Below are positions 47,983 through 59,124 of a stretch of DNA of 64,000 nucleotides, piece by piece. The stretch spans positions 40,048,840-40,112,839 of the forward strand of contig CM049322.1 of the NCBI GenBank assembly GCA_026874595.1. Reading direction: 5' to 3'. The DNA comes from Sipunculus nudus. Taxonomy: Eukaryota; Annelida; Sipuncula; Golfingiida; Sipunculidae. Positions within the stretch are counted from its first letter, which is position 1. Each line of letters starts with the position of its first letter. The notes below the pieces were generated by a model. It was not told the origin of the DNA. It saw only the letters and a list, made by a program, of their open reading frames with translations, and searched no databases. A program made the position numbers and the translations under genes.

Positions 47983-50582
47983 AGACCAACGGTAAATTAT
48001 TGTAAATTATTCGCCGTGCAAGAGCCCTGGAAGATACTCTGACAAAACTAGAGACATTCCACTATATGATAACATCATAGTATCTCAGCTAGAATATGTT
48101 TTGTTTAATAAACGATCAATATTTAAATTCAGTTCAAGATTTGGCTCGATTATGATCTGGAGTATTAAAACAAGAAACCTAATAGAAATCGCCTTCGACC
48201 TGGAGGCGGAGCATGTGAGACCAATCAGTTATAGCCGAGGGAAATGTTATGCATCACGTAGCGTTTGTCAAAAATGGCATTCGCTCTGTTTTGCATGACA
48301 CTGTCCATTAACCAATACTGATAACCCATTCATCTAATGGAAACATAACGGGATCGTTCAACATTTAATGTATGTAATGTTTTGTTTCCTACCTTCTACT
48401 TTTGTCTCAAAATCTTAAAACAATGACTCTTTATACATATATTTTTTTTGTACAAAATTTCTCTACCCAGTAATACATTATATCTTACATGAAATGAATA
48501 TTGAATATGCTTTATAACCACTGGCTGTCTGACGAAATGCTGACCAAGTAATGACGTCAAAAGGATGCATAACTTGATCGTTACACATACAGTATTTGAA
48601 CATTTGCTTGAATTTTTCACATCATGCTGCCTTATGAAACTAATAAAATGGCTGGTTCTGTTGATTCTTGTACTGTAGCTGGATATCACAGTTTGTCTAA
48701 AATGTGTTAAGGGTTAGATAGAAATGCTTTTTTTTATAAAGAGAGCTGTGACAAGCAGATAATATTGAGAGACTTATAAAGTGAACAATCAAGTACTCTT
48801 TCCAAACTATTAGGGTCCAAAGAAAAGAAGCAGACCAGACTCTGAACTACAAACAAAGATATGCAGGTCAACTGTCTGCTGTGTTGTAGGGTTAGAACAA
48901 GTATCTCAGCCGAGGAGGGGTGAGATTTTCACTATTGTCAACAACCTAGGGTGAGCACTCCACAGCCATGGATCACTCAGAAACGAGTGCGTCTTTGGGA
49001 GGTTCCTCGGTGTTATGCCCCAGCCATGAGGATCATTACACATCCAGGACGTGCATGAAACTTTAGACATCGGGCCTGGCTGACACCAGGATATAACAGA
49101 AACAGCATGAACCGCCCTGTCACGTGGCCCCAAACCAAAATGGAACTCTGCAGATGTACATATTTAGATTAATGATTAGATCATAATGAGGGAGAAGTAA
49201 AAATGGAGGCATTTACCTCCAACAAAAGAAAATAAAAGAAAACGTACTGAGAATGAGATTTTCCTTTTCATACCATAGCAGTTCGGATCAGGCATAATGT
49301 GGATAAAAGATATGATGAATCTTTTCAAAAATTTTTCTTTAATCATTAAAGCATTAACTATGTCCACCTACTTTTGCACGATAATTCTTTAATTAGCCAC
49401 TATAAAATCAAATACATCAAATAAGGTAACGTGGCGATTTTTGATGATTGAAATAAGTTAAAAATAAAATATATTTTAACATGGGGGGATTCGGTACGGT
49501 GGAGGAAAAACTGCAAAAAAAGGAGGCGTCATCTCAAATGGCCATATATGTTTATCCATATAGTGCAGGAGGAAAGTATGTGTGAAACAACAGAAGTATG
49601 ACGTGCATATACCACTGTGACGTCATCTATATGTAATATCAAATGGTATTAGTTTAAGATCGTTAGCTGAGGTCATCACTATTATATCGCAAGACCGTAC
49701 ATTTATGGTAAAGGTGCAGGATATTCAGAATATTAAGGATATTCAGAATGTATGCTTTGTATGCTTTCTTCATCAAATATGATATATAACTACTTAAAAA
49801 TTTATATACCTTAGATATACAAACGCAAATGCGATAGCAGATCAAGGGAGATGAACCAAGATCACATCTTTGAGAATAACCTGTAGATATTCTAGTAAAA
49901 TTCAATAAACATCTAAATCACGGATCATGGATCATCACGGATTAACTGTAACGTCTCCTTTTTATATCTGTAATGTGAAATATGAAAAGTATAGTTAAAA
50001 ATTGGAATCTATGGTAAAATAAGGAAAGCAGGGTTTTTTTAAGGAGTCTGACGTGGTAAGTATCCAGAAAAAAAATTCTCATGCCCTAATTCCGCGGTGG
50101 GTTAGGACTTAAAATGTAAACCTTTATTTTCTGGCAATACACACAGGGGTGCTGTCAAATTTTTTTGCGCCTGCCACACGTTTGTGAATAAAACGGTACA
50201 CTTGACACGTGCGCGATGGGAATTTAAGAGGAAACGTGGTATTCACAAGCCGTAGTTGAATTGTTTTGACCCCAAAGTTTGCAGTCCTAGCTTAAATAGC
50301 CATGGGACGGGCTGTTTTTTATACCCGGAACGCCAGAAGAGGCTTGAGAATGAATGAAGGATAGGGCCATTTTTAGTCCGAACAACCTGCGAATTTGCTA
50401 TTAAAAAAATGACAGGGACCTTCTTAGCCCGTTCCAGCTTAAGGAACGGTCATTAAAATGTTTTCGGGAATCCATATTATCCTACCTGTGGGCTGGGATG
50501 GTCCAGAAAACCGCAATTATACGGGTATCCATAAAATGGTATGGAAATTTTTGTCATTAATTACTATATATATATATATCTA

Positions 50583-51387
50583 TAACGCAGAGAGCTGGAG
50601 AATTCGCGGTGAATTCATCATGATGGACATTTTGCGGAGTTTAAAGGGGCCCAATCATCTATCTGACCTTTAAAAACTAAAGGAGCTTTTATGAAAGTAG
50701 GCCAGAAAACGTGAATATCACCGCACAAAGGTGGCTTGTTTTGTTAATGTCAACGTGTTTATAATATAAGGGGGCCCACCAAAATAATCAAAACAAATTC
50801 AACAAGGGCATCTGGCAGCAAGTCAGATAAGCCAAAGCTTTGCATATGGCGTTTTGCTACAAGTGACCTTTCTACCTCCGCATATATGCAAACTACCATC
50901 TTTGCTTACATGTTATTCCCGTTTGTCAAAATTGCTGTGTTTACAAACATTTTGTTAATTAACAAATTCATACAACCTTCACGAAGGCATTATAAGAACT
51001 TTTCACGACAAAAATTACCCTTAGGTTATTTATATATACACAAAGGAAGCAAGAAATTACATAAATTCTTTTTCAAAAGGTAGGTGAATGGGCACCTTTA
51101 CACTGTATTTGCACTATACACTGTTGAAACATTGTATAGTGTTTTGCGTTTTCGGTAGTCAATGTTAGCTGGTGATCCATACTGGTGTTAGTGGAAATCA
51201 AACATTGTTTGCGCTTAAAATGCTTAATTGTGAACAGGTTATTATTTCGGTAATTTAACAGTGAATAAATGTCTTAAGAGTAATATAGTTGTAGATTTTA
51301 AGTGATTGTAACGTGTAATTAAAGGTATCATTGCGTATAAAAACTCTCCGGAAATTCTCCATGAATTCTCCGCGAATTCTCCGCGTT
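50583..51387. repeat. Inverted GAATTC-rich pair inside array unit
   Basis: GGAGAATTCGCGGTGAATTC at 50597 matches, as reverse complement with one mismatch, the GAATTCTCCGCGAATTCTCC stretch at 51363. The right arm is itself a short tandem of GAATTCTCC units. The arms are about 750 bases apart and recur at 58102-58906. Confidence 0.65.
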
Positions 51388-51593
51388 TAGATATTGACTG
51401 ATATTCATGCTGAAACCTATCGTGCAATTTCGTGTTGTTTGACGTGCCCTGAACACAACTTTAAGACGGGATGGACTTCAACGATAAAGATGTAGAAAAA
51501 AATGATAAATAAATTGAGATTTTACTGAAAAAAAGTTACTTTGCCAAGCTTACCTAAACAGGAGCAGTATATATCGCCATTTTTTCTTACCTC

Positions 51594-51605
51594 TGCGCAT
51601 GCGCA
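51594..51605 (+). promoter_or_regulatory. NRF1-like palindrome (array copy 2)
   Basis: TGCGCATGCGCA is a perfect NRF1-type site in an AT-rich region, followed by more CpG (cgcacgcac). A possible promoter mark for the repeat unit; not shown to be active. Confidence 0.35.
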
Positions 51606-54388
51606 CGCACATCTCGTAGATAACCCTGATCCTAGATTATATCAAACTTATGATACATGCCTGAATCATCCTATGCATAATCATTTGGTGTTGCGTAGTC
51701 GTCAAACTCTCCGCAAACACAAGTCGGGAGTTCCTGATTGGATGAAATTTTCTACCAATGATAAACTCTCCATGATTTATTTGAGGAGGTTCATCAACTG
51801 TCATAATCATGATGCAGGTACACTTTGATGTTTCTTTGATGCACCTTCAAGCTAACAGAATCCAAGATTTGCCTTCTTATCCTGATAATCATGTTATATG
51901 TTGAACTGGGTTAGGCAGTACACCTATATTGTTGTGGTACCGGAATGGGTTTGCCGATTATTCTAACAGAGAACTGGCCCTTTGCTTTTCCTCGCACTTT
52001 CTGATTTTTTCACAGAATGCTGTAGCTGTACTAAGATATTTGTCTTAAGTACATCGGTATTTGCAGTCCTATATATGTTTGCTGGTTATTCTAAATGCAA
52101 CATTTAGTTTGGGGGCACATATGATCACACAACCATCATTGCCAATGTTTCAAGTGTATCAATCACATTGGTGCCCCATTTGCCAGACTTTCTGATTTAA
52201 GAATATATATTTTCAATAAAATGGAGTCTATTCCTGCGTAACAGTATTCGTATTGTCATTCTTACGCGCGACGATATATCACAAAAAGTATGTGAAAATA
52301 TTATCTGATGTCACGTTTTTGGTAAATATATGCACATACCCGGTAGAATCTGTTTGGGTCATATTTAAATTTGCTGATTGTTGGATTCTTTTATTCACGA
52401 GATTATTGGAATCTTGGTCTTGTTGACTTTTTCATATTGAATACAGCTTTTAACTTGTGAACGGCTTGTGATGTATTATGAAAGGACCTGTCATTTTATC
52501 AGAAGCTTCCTTCTATGATTAAGTTAAAGGCAGTTCTGTCAAATACGGGGAATATTTAACGAAATGTAATATGTACCCCAACAGTCTTGTCTTCTGTAGA
52601 ATAACAAAGTAGGGAGGCCTGACTGTAGATCTCTACTAAAAAAATTTCTTCAGATCAGTACGTTATATCATTCTTATAGTGTCCAGCACGTATGTGTTCG
52701 TGCCTGCATGAATATTATACAGGAATCGGCCTATGCAGATCATGTGACTGGATTATACATCTCTCCTGTGCCAAAATGATGCGCTTTTATCGCAGAAGTT
52801 AAGTGTATAATATTTATTTCCTCCCCATTTTTGTTTGTGGGTGTTTGTTCACAACATTACAACTACATGAACGGAATCTCATGAAATTTTAGGGCATTTC
52901 GGGAAAGTGCTGCGGAAAAGCGTTGACTAGGAACATGATACTAATTTAGTATGTGAATACTCTGTCTGTTTCTGATAAATAAAGTATTATGTCATGTGCA
53001 AAAGGGCCTGGTTTTACATGTAACCTTTGGTCGGAAAGCATAGGTCTCTGCTTGTTTAAGTTTTGCACTTGTTAGTCATAAGCATCTGATTAGCATGATT
53101 CTTGCTTTGAGAATTTAACTTTGTTTCGTAATTTATTAAACCATTTCATTTTGCATGTAAGTGCACCAGTGCCGGTTAATCAATCAGTGGCTCCTATGGA
53201 AAGCGCAGTACACAAAGTATGAAACAAAACACAAAATATGAAAACATAATTCACCATTGGTAAAAGTGGTCTTTTTGCCACAGATAGCTTAATCCTTAAA
53301 TGTAAAGCAACAGTAGAATAAATTCGGGAAAACTTTTAAACATTTATTTCCAGTTATCCTGGGTATGCACAACATTCCATAAATTCTTGAATTTGTGAGA
53401 ATTATTCATGACACGTCTCTGATGATCACCGATTTGCGTTCACCTAAGTAAACATTTAAAAATGTTAGAGTATATTTGTGCTTAAAAATGAACTGCTTGA
53501 ATATCTTGAAATATAATAATCAAGCTGTTTAGCAAAATCAATATGTGCTGTAACAATATGTTCAACTAGACAGAGCCTTGTGCATCCCGAATAAATAATG
53601 AAGTCATAAAAAGCATGTTTTCAGAATGTTGTAATTCATATTTAGCCCAACAAGATTGTAGACACAACTGTCACAAGAACTCATGGTATTTCTGAAAGAG
53701 GAAAATAAACATTGTTTACGCTAAAGACATTTATTAGTTCTATACCTAGATTTCTCCATGTTTTACTCATGTATATCATTTATTTCTCTCATTTAAGTAC
53801 TCTCCTGCTGTAAATCGGTAAATACCTAAATGCAATATATTTTCATGTAATACAAATTGAATACAGTTGTAGAGGTTATATCTCGTGCGGAGTTTTACTT
53901 GCTAAAATAGGAGATAAGCCGTGCAATGGTCCTTAATATAAATACTATCTACGTAGTTAAATTTTCAAACCTGCGGTTACTGTCAAATTATGTACAGTAA
54001 ATACATATGACATCAAGGATCCTCACAAGGGTAGTTTCAAGGTGTCCATTGATTCGGAGGAGGACGGTTAGGTCTGGAGGTTGTAGTAGTGGGCACTTCT
54101 GTAAATATGGTTTAATTGACTTCTGGGTAGTTTATGGGTAGCTTTGTGCATCTCAGGTGATCTCATATGCAAATGAGGGTGGTTAAATTAATATCACTGC
54201 ATATCATAATACCTACACTAACACTGAAACCTACATGTTAATTGTGATATCTTATTATAAAAAGTTCTTATTAATAACAATGTATTACGTTTGGATAATC
54301 AAAGTAGCAGGTCAAATAAATATGGATAATTAGTCAATAATAAACATGTGATACCATGAATCACAGTTAATGTCTACGCAAAAGTCTA

Positions 54389-54390
<2 letters not shown>

Positions 54391-54484
<94 letters not shown>

Positions 54485-54552
54485 GAGAGAGTATTACTGC
54501 TGTTTCTTGGTTAAACAGACGGTTATATGTACAAAACTATACTCTGTTTCTT

Positions 54553-54620
<68 letters not shown>

Positions 54621-54632
54621 TATATATATATA
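54391..54632. repeat. (TA)n(GA)n - spacer - (TC)n(TA)n inverted structure, copy 2
   Basis: As in copy 1 but with a longer GA run (54430-54491, one interrupting C) and the same spacer. Confidence 0.9.
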
Positions 54633-54642
54633 CACTTTCAAA

Positions 54643-54816
54643 ATGCCGAAATTCAACGTACTGCAACAGACTGATGCTCTTCTACAGGTAGCAGTTTCAC
54701 CGGAAAGAAATCGGTCTCTCTCTACAGTTCCACAAGGACAGCTGCTGCTGCACAGGCGGGAAGCTAAATCGACACAAGAGGTTGCCGTAACAATATGTGC
54801 ATATAACTGGCAGTAA
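54643..54816 (+). CDS. Small ORF, 57 codons (array copy 2), unproven
   Basis: Second copy, MPKFNVLQQ to CAYNWQ, with LLLHRREA in place of VLLRRGA in copy 1. Confidence 0.2.
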   Translation: MPKFNVLQQTDALLQVAVSPERNRSLSTVPQGQLLLHRREAKSTQEVAVTICAYNWQ

Positions 54817-55137
54817 TATATTAGAATATTGATCTTGACCATTATCATATTTCCGTAGAATGGAAATAAAATATAATAGATGCATGATTGTTTTTATTAA
54901 ACCATATTTATAATGTTTTTTTTTTTTCAAAATTTCCTTTGCCACGGCCACAGAATCTACATGTCCTTTTATATATTATTTCTGGCGGAACACTTTTAGT
55001 AATATCTTTCACTTTTGAAACATATAGAAGTTCTACCCTTGAATAAGAGCATGATCACCATATCTGATTTAAGGTGGGAAATCACCTTTTTCAACCTTTG
55101 CCACCATTCGGTTTAAAATCAGAATTAGTTATCAATC

Positions 55138-55488
55138 ATGAATATTCATGAATATTTTTTAGTCTCCACTATAGTGGCGGTCGAGGCCCAAAGGGGTAAG
55201 GCAAGACACTTAATAAATAGATTGGGTAGGATGTTTATCCAAAAAGACACAAGCTACCTTTCTTTAATTGTGCATAAAATACGTTATTTGCATGCAGTGT
55301 CTTATGAAACTGACCATGCAAAAAACCATTGTCCCATGTGCGGCGTATATTTCCTTTGTTCTAATTGTTGTTCAAATCCACTTGCATTACAGCTGGGGAG
55401 ATGCAAGTCAACATTCATGGAGTTTTTAAATGAGGAATACAAGCGGCTTAATCTGATTAGCATAATCGACTGTTCAGAGCTTACCTGA
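55138..55488 (+). CDS. Zinc-knuckle-like ORF, 116 codons (array copy 2)
   Basis: ATG at 55138 in atgaatattcatgaat; the protein includes HLINRLGRMFIQKDTSY, then CPMCGVYFLCSNCC and a Leu/Glu-rich end. Three substitutions separate the shared 3' part from copy 1, all silent. The upstream part may be open by chance. Not a recognised family. Confidence 0.35.
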   Translation: MNIHEYFLVSTIVAVEAQRGKARHLINRLGRMFIQKDTSYLSLIVHKIRYLHAVSYETDHAKNHCPMCGVYFLCSNCCSNPLALQLGRCKSTFMEFLNEEYKRLNLISIIDCSELT

Positions 55489-58400
55489 AGACCAACGGTA
55501 AATTATTGTAAATTATTCGCCGTGCAAGAGCCCTGGAAGATACTCTGACAAAACTAGAGACATTCCACTATATGATAACATCATAATATCTCAGCTAAAA
55601 TATGTTTTTTTTAATAAACGATCAATATTTAAATTCAGTTCAAGATTTGGCTCGATTATGATCTGGAGTATTAAAGCAAAAAAGCTAATAGAAATCGTCT
55701 TTGACCTGGAGGCGGAGAATGTGAGACCAATCAGTTATAGCCGAGGGAAATATTATGCATCACGTAGCGTTTGTCAAAAATGGCATTCGCTCTGTTTTGC
55801 ATTTCACTGTCCATTAACCAATACTGATAACCCATTCATCTAATTGAAACATAACGGGATCGTTCAACATTTAATGTATGTAATGTTTTGTTTACCTACC
55901 TTCTACTTTTGCCTAAAAAAATTAAAACAATGGCCGGGTCTCTTGCCCCTTATACATATCATATTTTTTTTGTACAAAATTTCTCTACCCAGTAATACAT
56001 TATCTCTTACATGAAATGAATATTGAATATGCTTTATTACCACTGGCTGTCTGACGATATGCTGACCAAGTTATGACGTCAAAAGGATGCATAACTTGAT
56101 CGTTACACATACAGTATTTGAACATTTGCTTGAATTTTTCACATCATGCTGCCTTATGAAACTAATAAAATGGCTGGTTCTGTTGATTCTTGTACTGTAG
56201 CTGGATATCACAGTTTGTCTAAAATGTGTTAAGGATTAGATATACATGCTTATTTTTATAAAATGAGCTGTGACAAGCAGATAATATTGAGAGACTTATA
56301 AAGTGAACAATCAAGTACACTTTGCAAACTATTGGGGTCAAAAGAAAAGAAGCAGACCAGACTCTGAACTACAAACAAAGATATGCAGGTCAAATGTCTG
56401 CTGTGGTGTAGGGTTAGAACAAGGATCTCATCCGAGGGGGGTGAGATTTTCACTATTGTCAACAACCTAGGGTGAGCACTCCATAGCCATGGATCACTCA
56501 GAAACGAGTGCGTCTTTTGGAGGTTCCTCGGTGTTATGACCCAGCCATGAGGATCATTACACATCCAGGACGTGCATGAAACTTTAGACATCGGGCCTGG
56601 CTGACACCAGGATATAACAGAAACAACAGGAACCGCCCTGTCACGTGGCCCCAAACAAAAATGGAATTCTGCAGATGTACATATTTAGCTTAATGATTAG
56701 ATCATAATGAGGGAGAAGTAAAAAATGGAGGCATTTACCTCCAACAAAAGAAAATAAAAGAAAACGTACTGAGAATGAGATTTTCCTTTTGATACCATAG
56801 CAGTTCGGATCAGGCATAATGTGAATAACAGATATGATGAATCTCTTCAAAACGCCATCTAATCATTAAAGCATTAACTATGTCCACCTACTTTTGCACG
56901 ATAATTCTTTAATTAGCCACTATAAAATCAAATACATCAAATAAGGTAAGGTGGCAATTTTGATGATTGAAATAAGTTGAAAATAAAATATATTTTAACA
57001 TGGGGGGATCCGGTACGGTGGAGCAAAAACTGCAAAAAAAGGAGGCGTCATCTCAAATGGCCATATATGTTTATCCATATAGTGCAGGAGGAAAGTATGT
57101 GTGAAACAACAGAAGTATGACGTGCATATACCACTGTGACGTCATCTATATGTAATATCAAATGGTATTAGTTTAAGATCGTTAGCTGAGGTCATCACTA
57201 TTATATCGCAAGACCGTACATTTATGGTAAAGGTGCAGGATATTCAGAATATTAAGGATATTCAGAATGTATGCTTTGTATGCTTTCTTCATCAAATATG
57301 ATATATAACTACTTAAAAATTTATATACCTTAGATATACAAACGCAAATGCGATAGCAGATCAAGGGAGATGAACCAAGATCACATCTTTGAGAATAACC
57401 TGTAGATATTCTAGTAAAATTCAATAAACATCTAAATCACGGATCATGGATCATCACGGATTAACTGTAACGTCTCCTTTTTATATCTGTAATGTGAAAT
57501 ATGAAAAGTATAGTTAAAAATTGGAATCTATGGTAAAATAAGGAAAGCAGGGTTTTTTTAAGGAGTCTGACGTGGTAAGTATCCAGAAAAAAAATTCTCA
57601 TGCCCTAATTCCGCGGTGGGTTAGGACTTAAAATGTAAACCTTTATTTTCTGGCAATACACACAGGGGTGCTGTCAAATTTTTTTGCGCCTGCCACACGT
57701 TTGTGAATAAAACGGTACACTTGACACGTGCGCGATGGGAATTTAAGAGGAAACGTGGTATTCACAAGCCGTAGTTGAATTGTTTTGACCCCAAAGTTTG
57801 CAGTCCTAGCTTAAATAGCCATGGGACGGGCTGTTTTTTATACCCGGAACGCCAGAAGAGGCTTGAGAATGAATGAAGGATAGGGCCATTTTTAGTCCGA
57901 ACAACCTGCGAATTTGCTATTAAAAAAATGACAGGGACCTTCTTAGCCCGTTCCAGCTTAAGGAACGGTCATTAAAATGTTTTCGGGAATCCATATTATC
58001 CTACCTGTGGGCTGGGATGGTCCAGAAAACCGCAATTATACGGGTATCCATAAAATGGTATGGAAATTTTTGTCATTAATTACTATATATATATATATCT
58101 ATAACGCAGAGAGCTGGAGAATTCGCGGTGAATTCATCATGATGGACATTTTGCGGAGTTTAAAGGGGCCCAATCATCTATCTGACCTTTAAAAACTAAA
58201 GGAGCTTTTATGAAAGTAGGCCAGAAAACGTGAATATCACCGCACAAAGGTGGCTTGTTTTGTTAATGTCAACGTGTTTATAATATAAGGGGGCCCACCA
58301 AAATAATCAAAACAAATTCAACAAGGGCATCTGGCAGCAAGTCAGATAAGCCAAAGCTTTGCATATGGCGTTTTGCTACAAGTGACCTTTCTACCTCCGC

Positions 58401-59112
58401 ATATATGCAAACTACCATCTTTGCTTACATGTTATTCCCGTTTGTCAAAATTGCTGTGTTTACAAACATTTTGTTAATTAACAAATTCATACAACCTTCA
58501 CGAAGGCATTATAAGAACTTTTCACGACAAAAATTACCCTTAGGTTATTTATATATACACAAAGGAAGCAAGAAATTACATAAATTCTTTTTCAAAAGGT
58601 AGGTGAATGGGCACCTTTACACTGTATTTGCACTATACACTGTTGAAACATTGTATAGTGTTTTGCGTTTTCGGTAGTCAATGTTAGCTGGTGATCCATA
58701 CTGGTGTTAGTGGAAATCAAACATTGTTTGCGCTTAAAATGCTTAATTGTGAACAGGTTATTATTTCGGTAATTTAACAGTGAATAAATGTCTTAAGAGT
58801 AATATAGTTGTAGATTTTAAGTGATTGTAACGTGTAATTAAAGGTATCATTGCGTATAAAAACTCTCCGGAAATTCTCCATGAATTCTCCGCGAATTCTC
58901 CGCGTTTAGATATTGACTGATATTCATGCTGAAACCTATCGTGCAATTTCGTGTTGTTTGACGTGCCCTGAACACAACTTTAAGACGGGATGGACTTCAA
59001 CGATAAAGATGTAGAAAAAAATGATAAATAAATTGAGATTTTACTGAAAAAAAGTTACTTTGCCAAGCTTACCTAAACAGGAGCAGTATATATCGCCATT
59101 TTTTCTTACCTC

Positions 59113-59124
59113 TGCGCATGCGCA
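59113..59124 (+). promoter_or_regulatory. NRF1-like palindrome (array copy 3)
   Basis: Same perfect TGCGCATGCGCA, 7519 bases after the previous one. Confidence 0.35.

Larger units (their letters stand above)
44118..49505 (+). repeat. Tandem-array copy 1, diverged left portion
   Basis: Aligns with 51583-57024 over its whole length with scattered substitutions and small indels (several percent by eye), then becomes identical after about 49505. It holds the first copies of the NRF1-like site, the TA/GA/TC/TA structure and both small ORFs. No known gene recognised. Confidence 0.9.
49506..57024 (+). repeat. 7519-bp tandem unit, first near-identical copy
   Basis: Sequence from 49506 on recurs 7519 bases later; every segment I compared is identical except one (AT)n length change. 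The last difference between the diverged copy and this series is G at 49505 against C at 57024, so the recent duplication breakpoint lies just after it. The unit includes a more GC-rich segment at about 50090-50470 and no recognised gene. Confidence 0.9.

Noticed and set aside
54370-54816. 148-codon frame with YIYIYI and RERERE runs
   Set aside because: Its first two thirds are translation of TA, GA and TC microsatellites; only the last 57 codons are worth listing.
56256-56654. 132-codon minus-strand frame in the array unit
   Set aside because: The residues that differ from the copy at 48906-49133 are changed non-silently and the frame lengths differ, so there is no sign of coding constraint; source not recognised.
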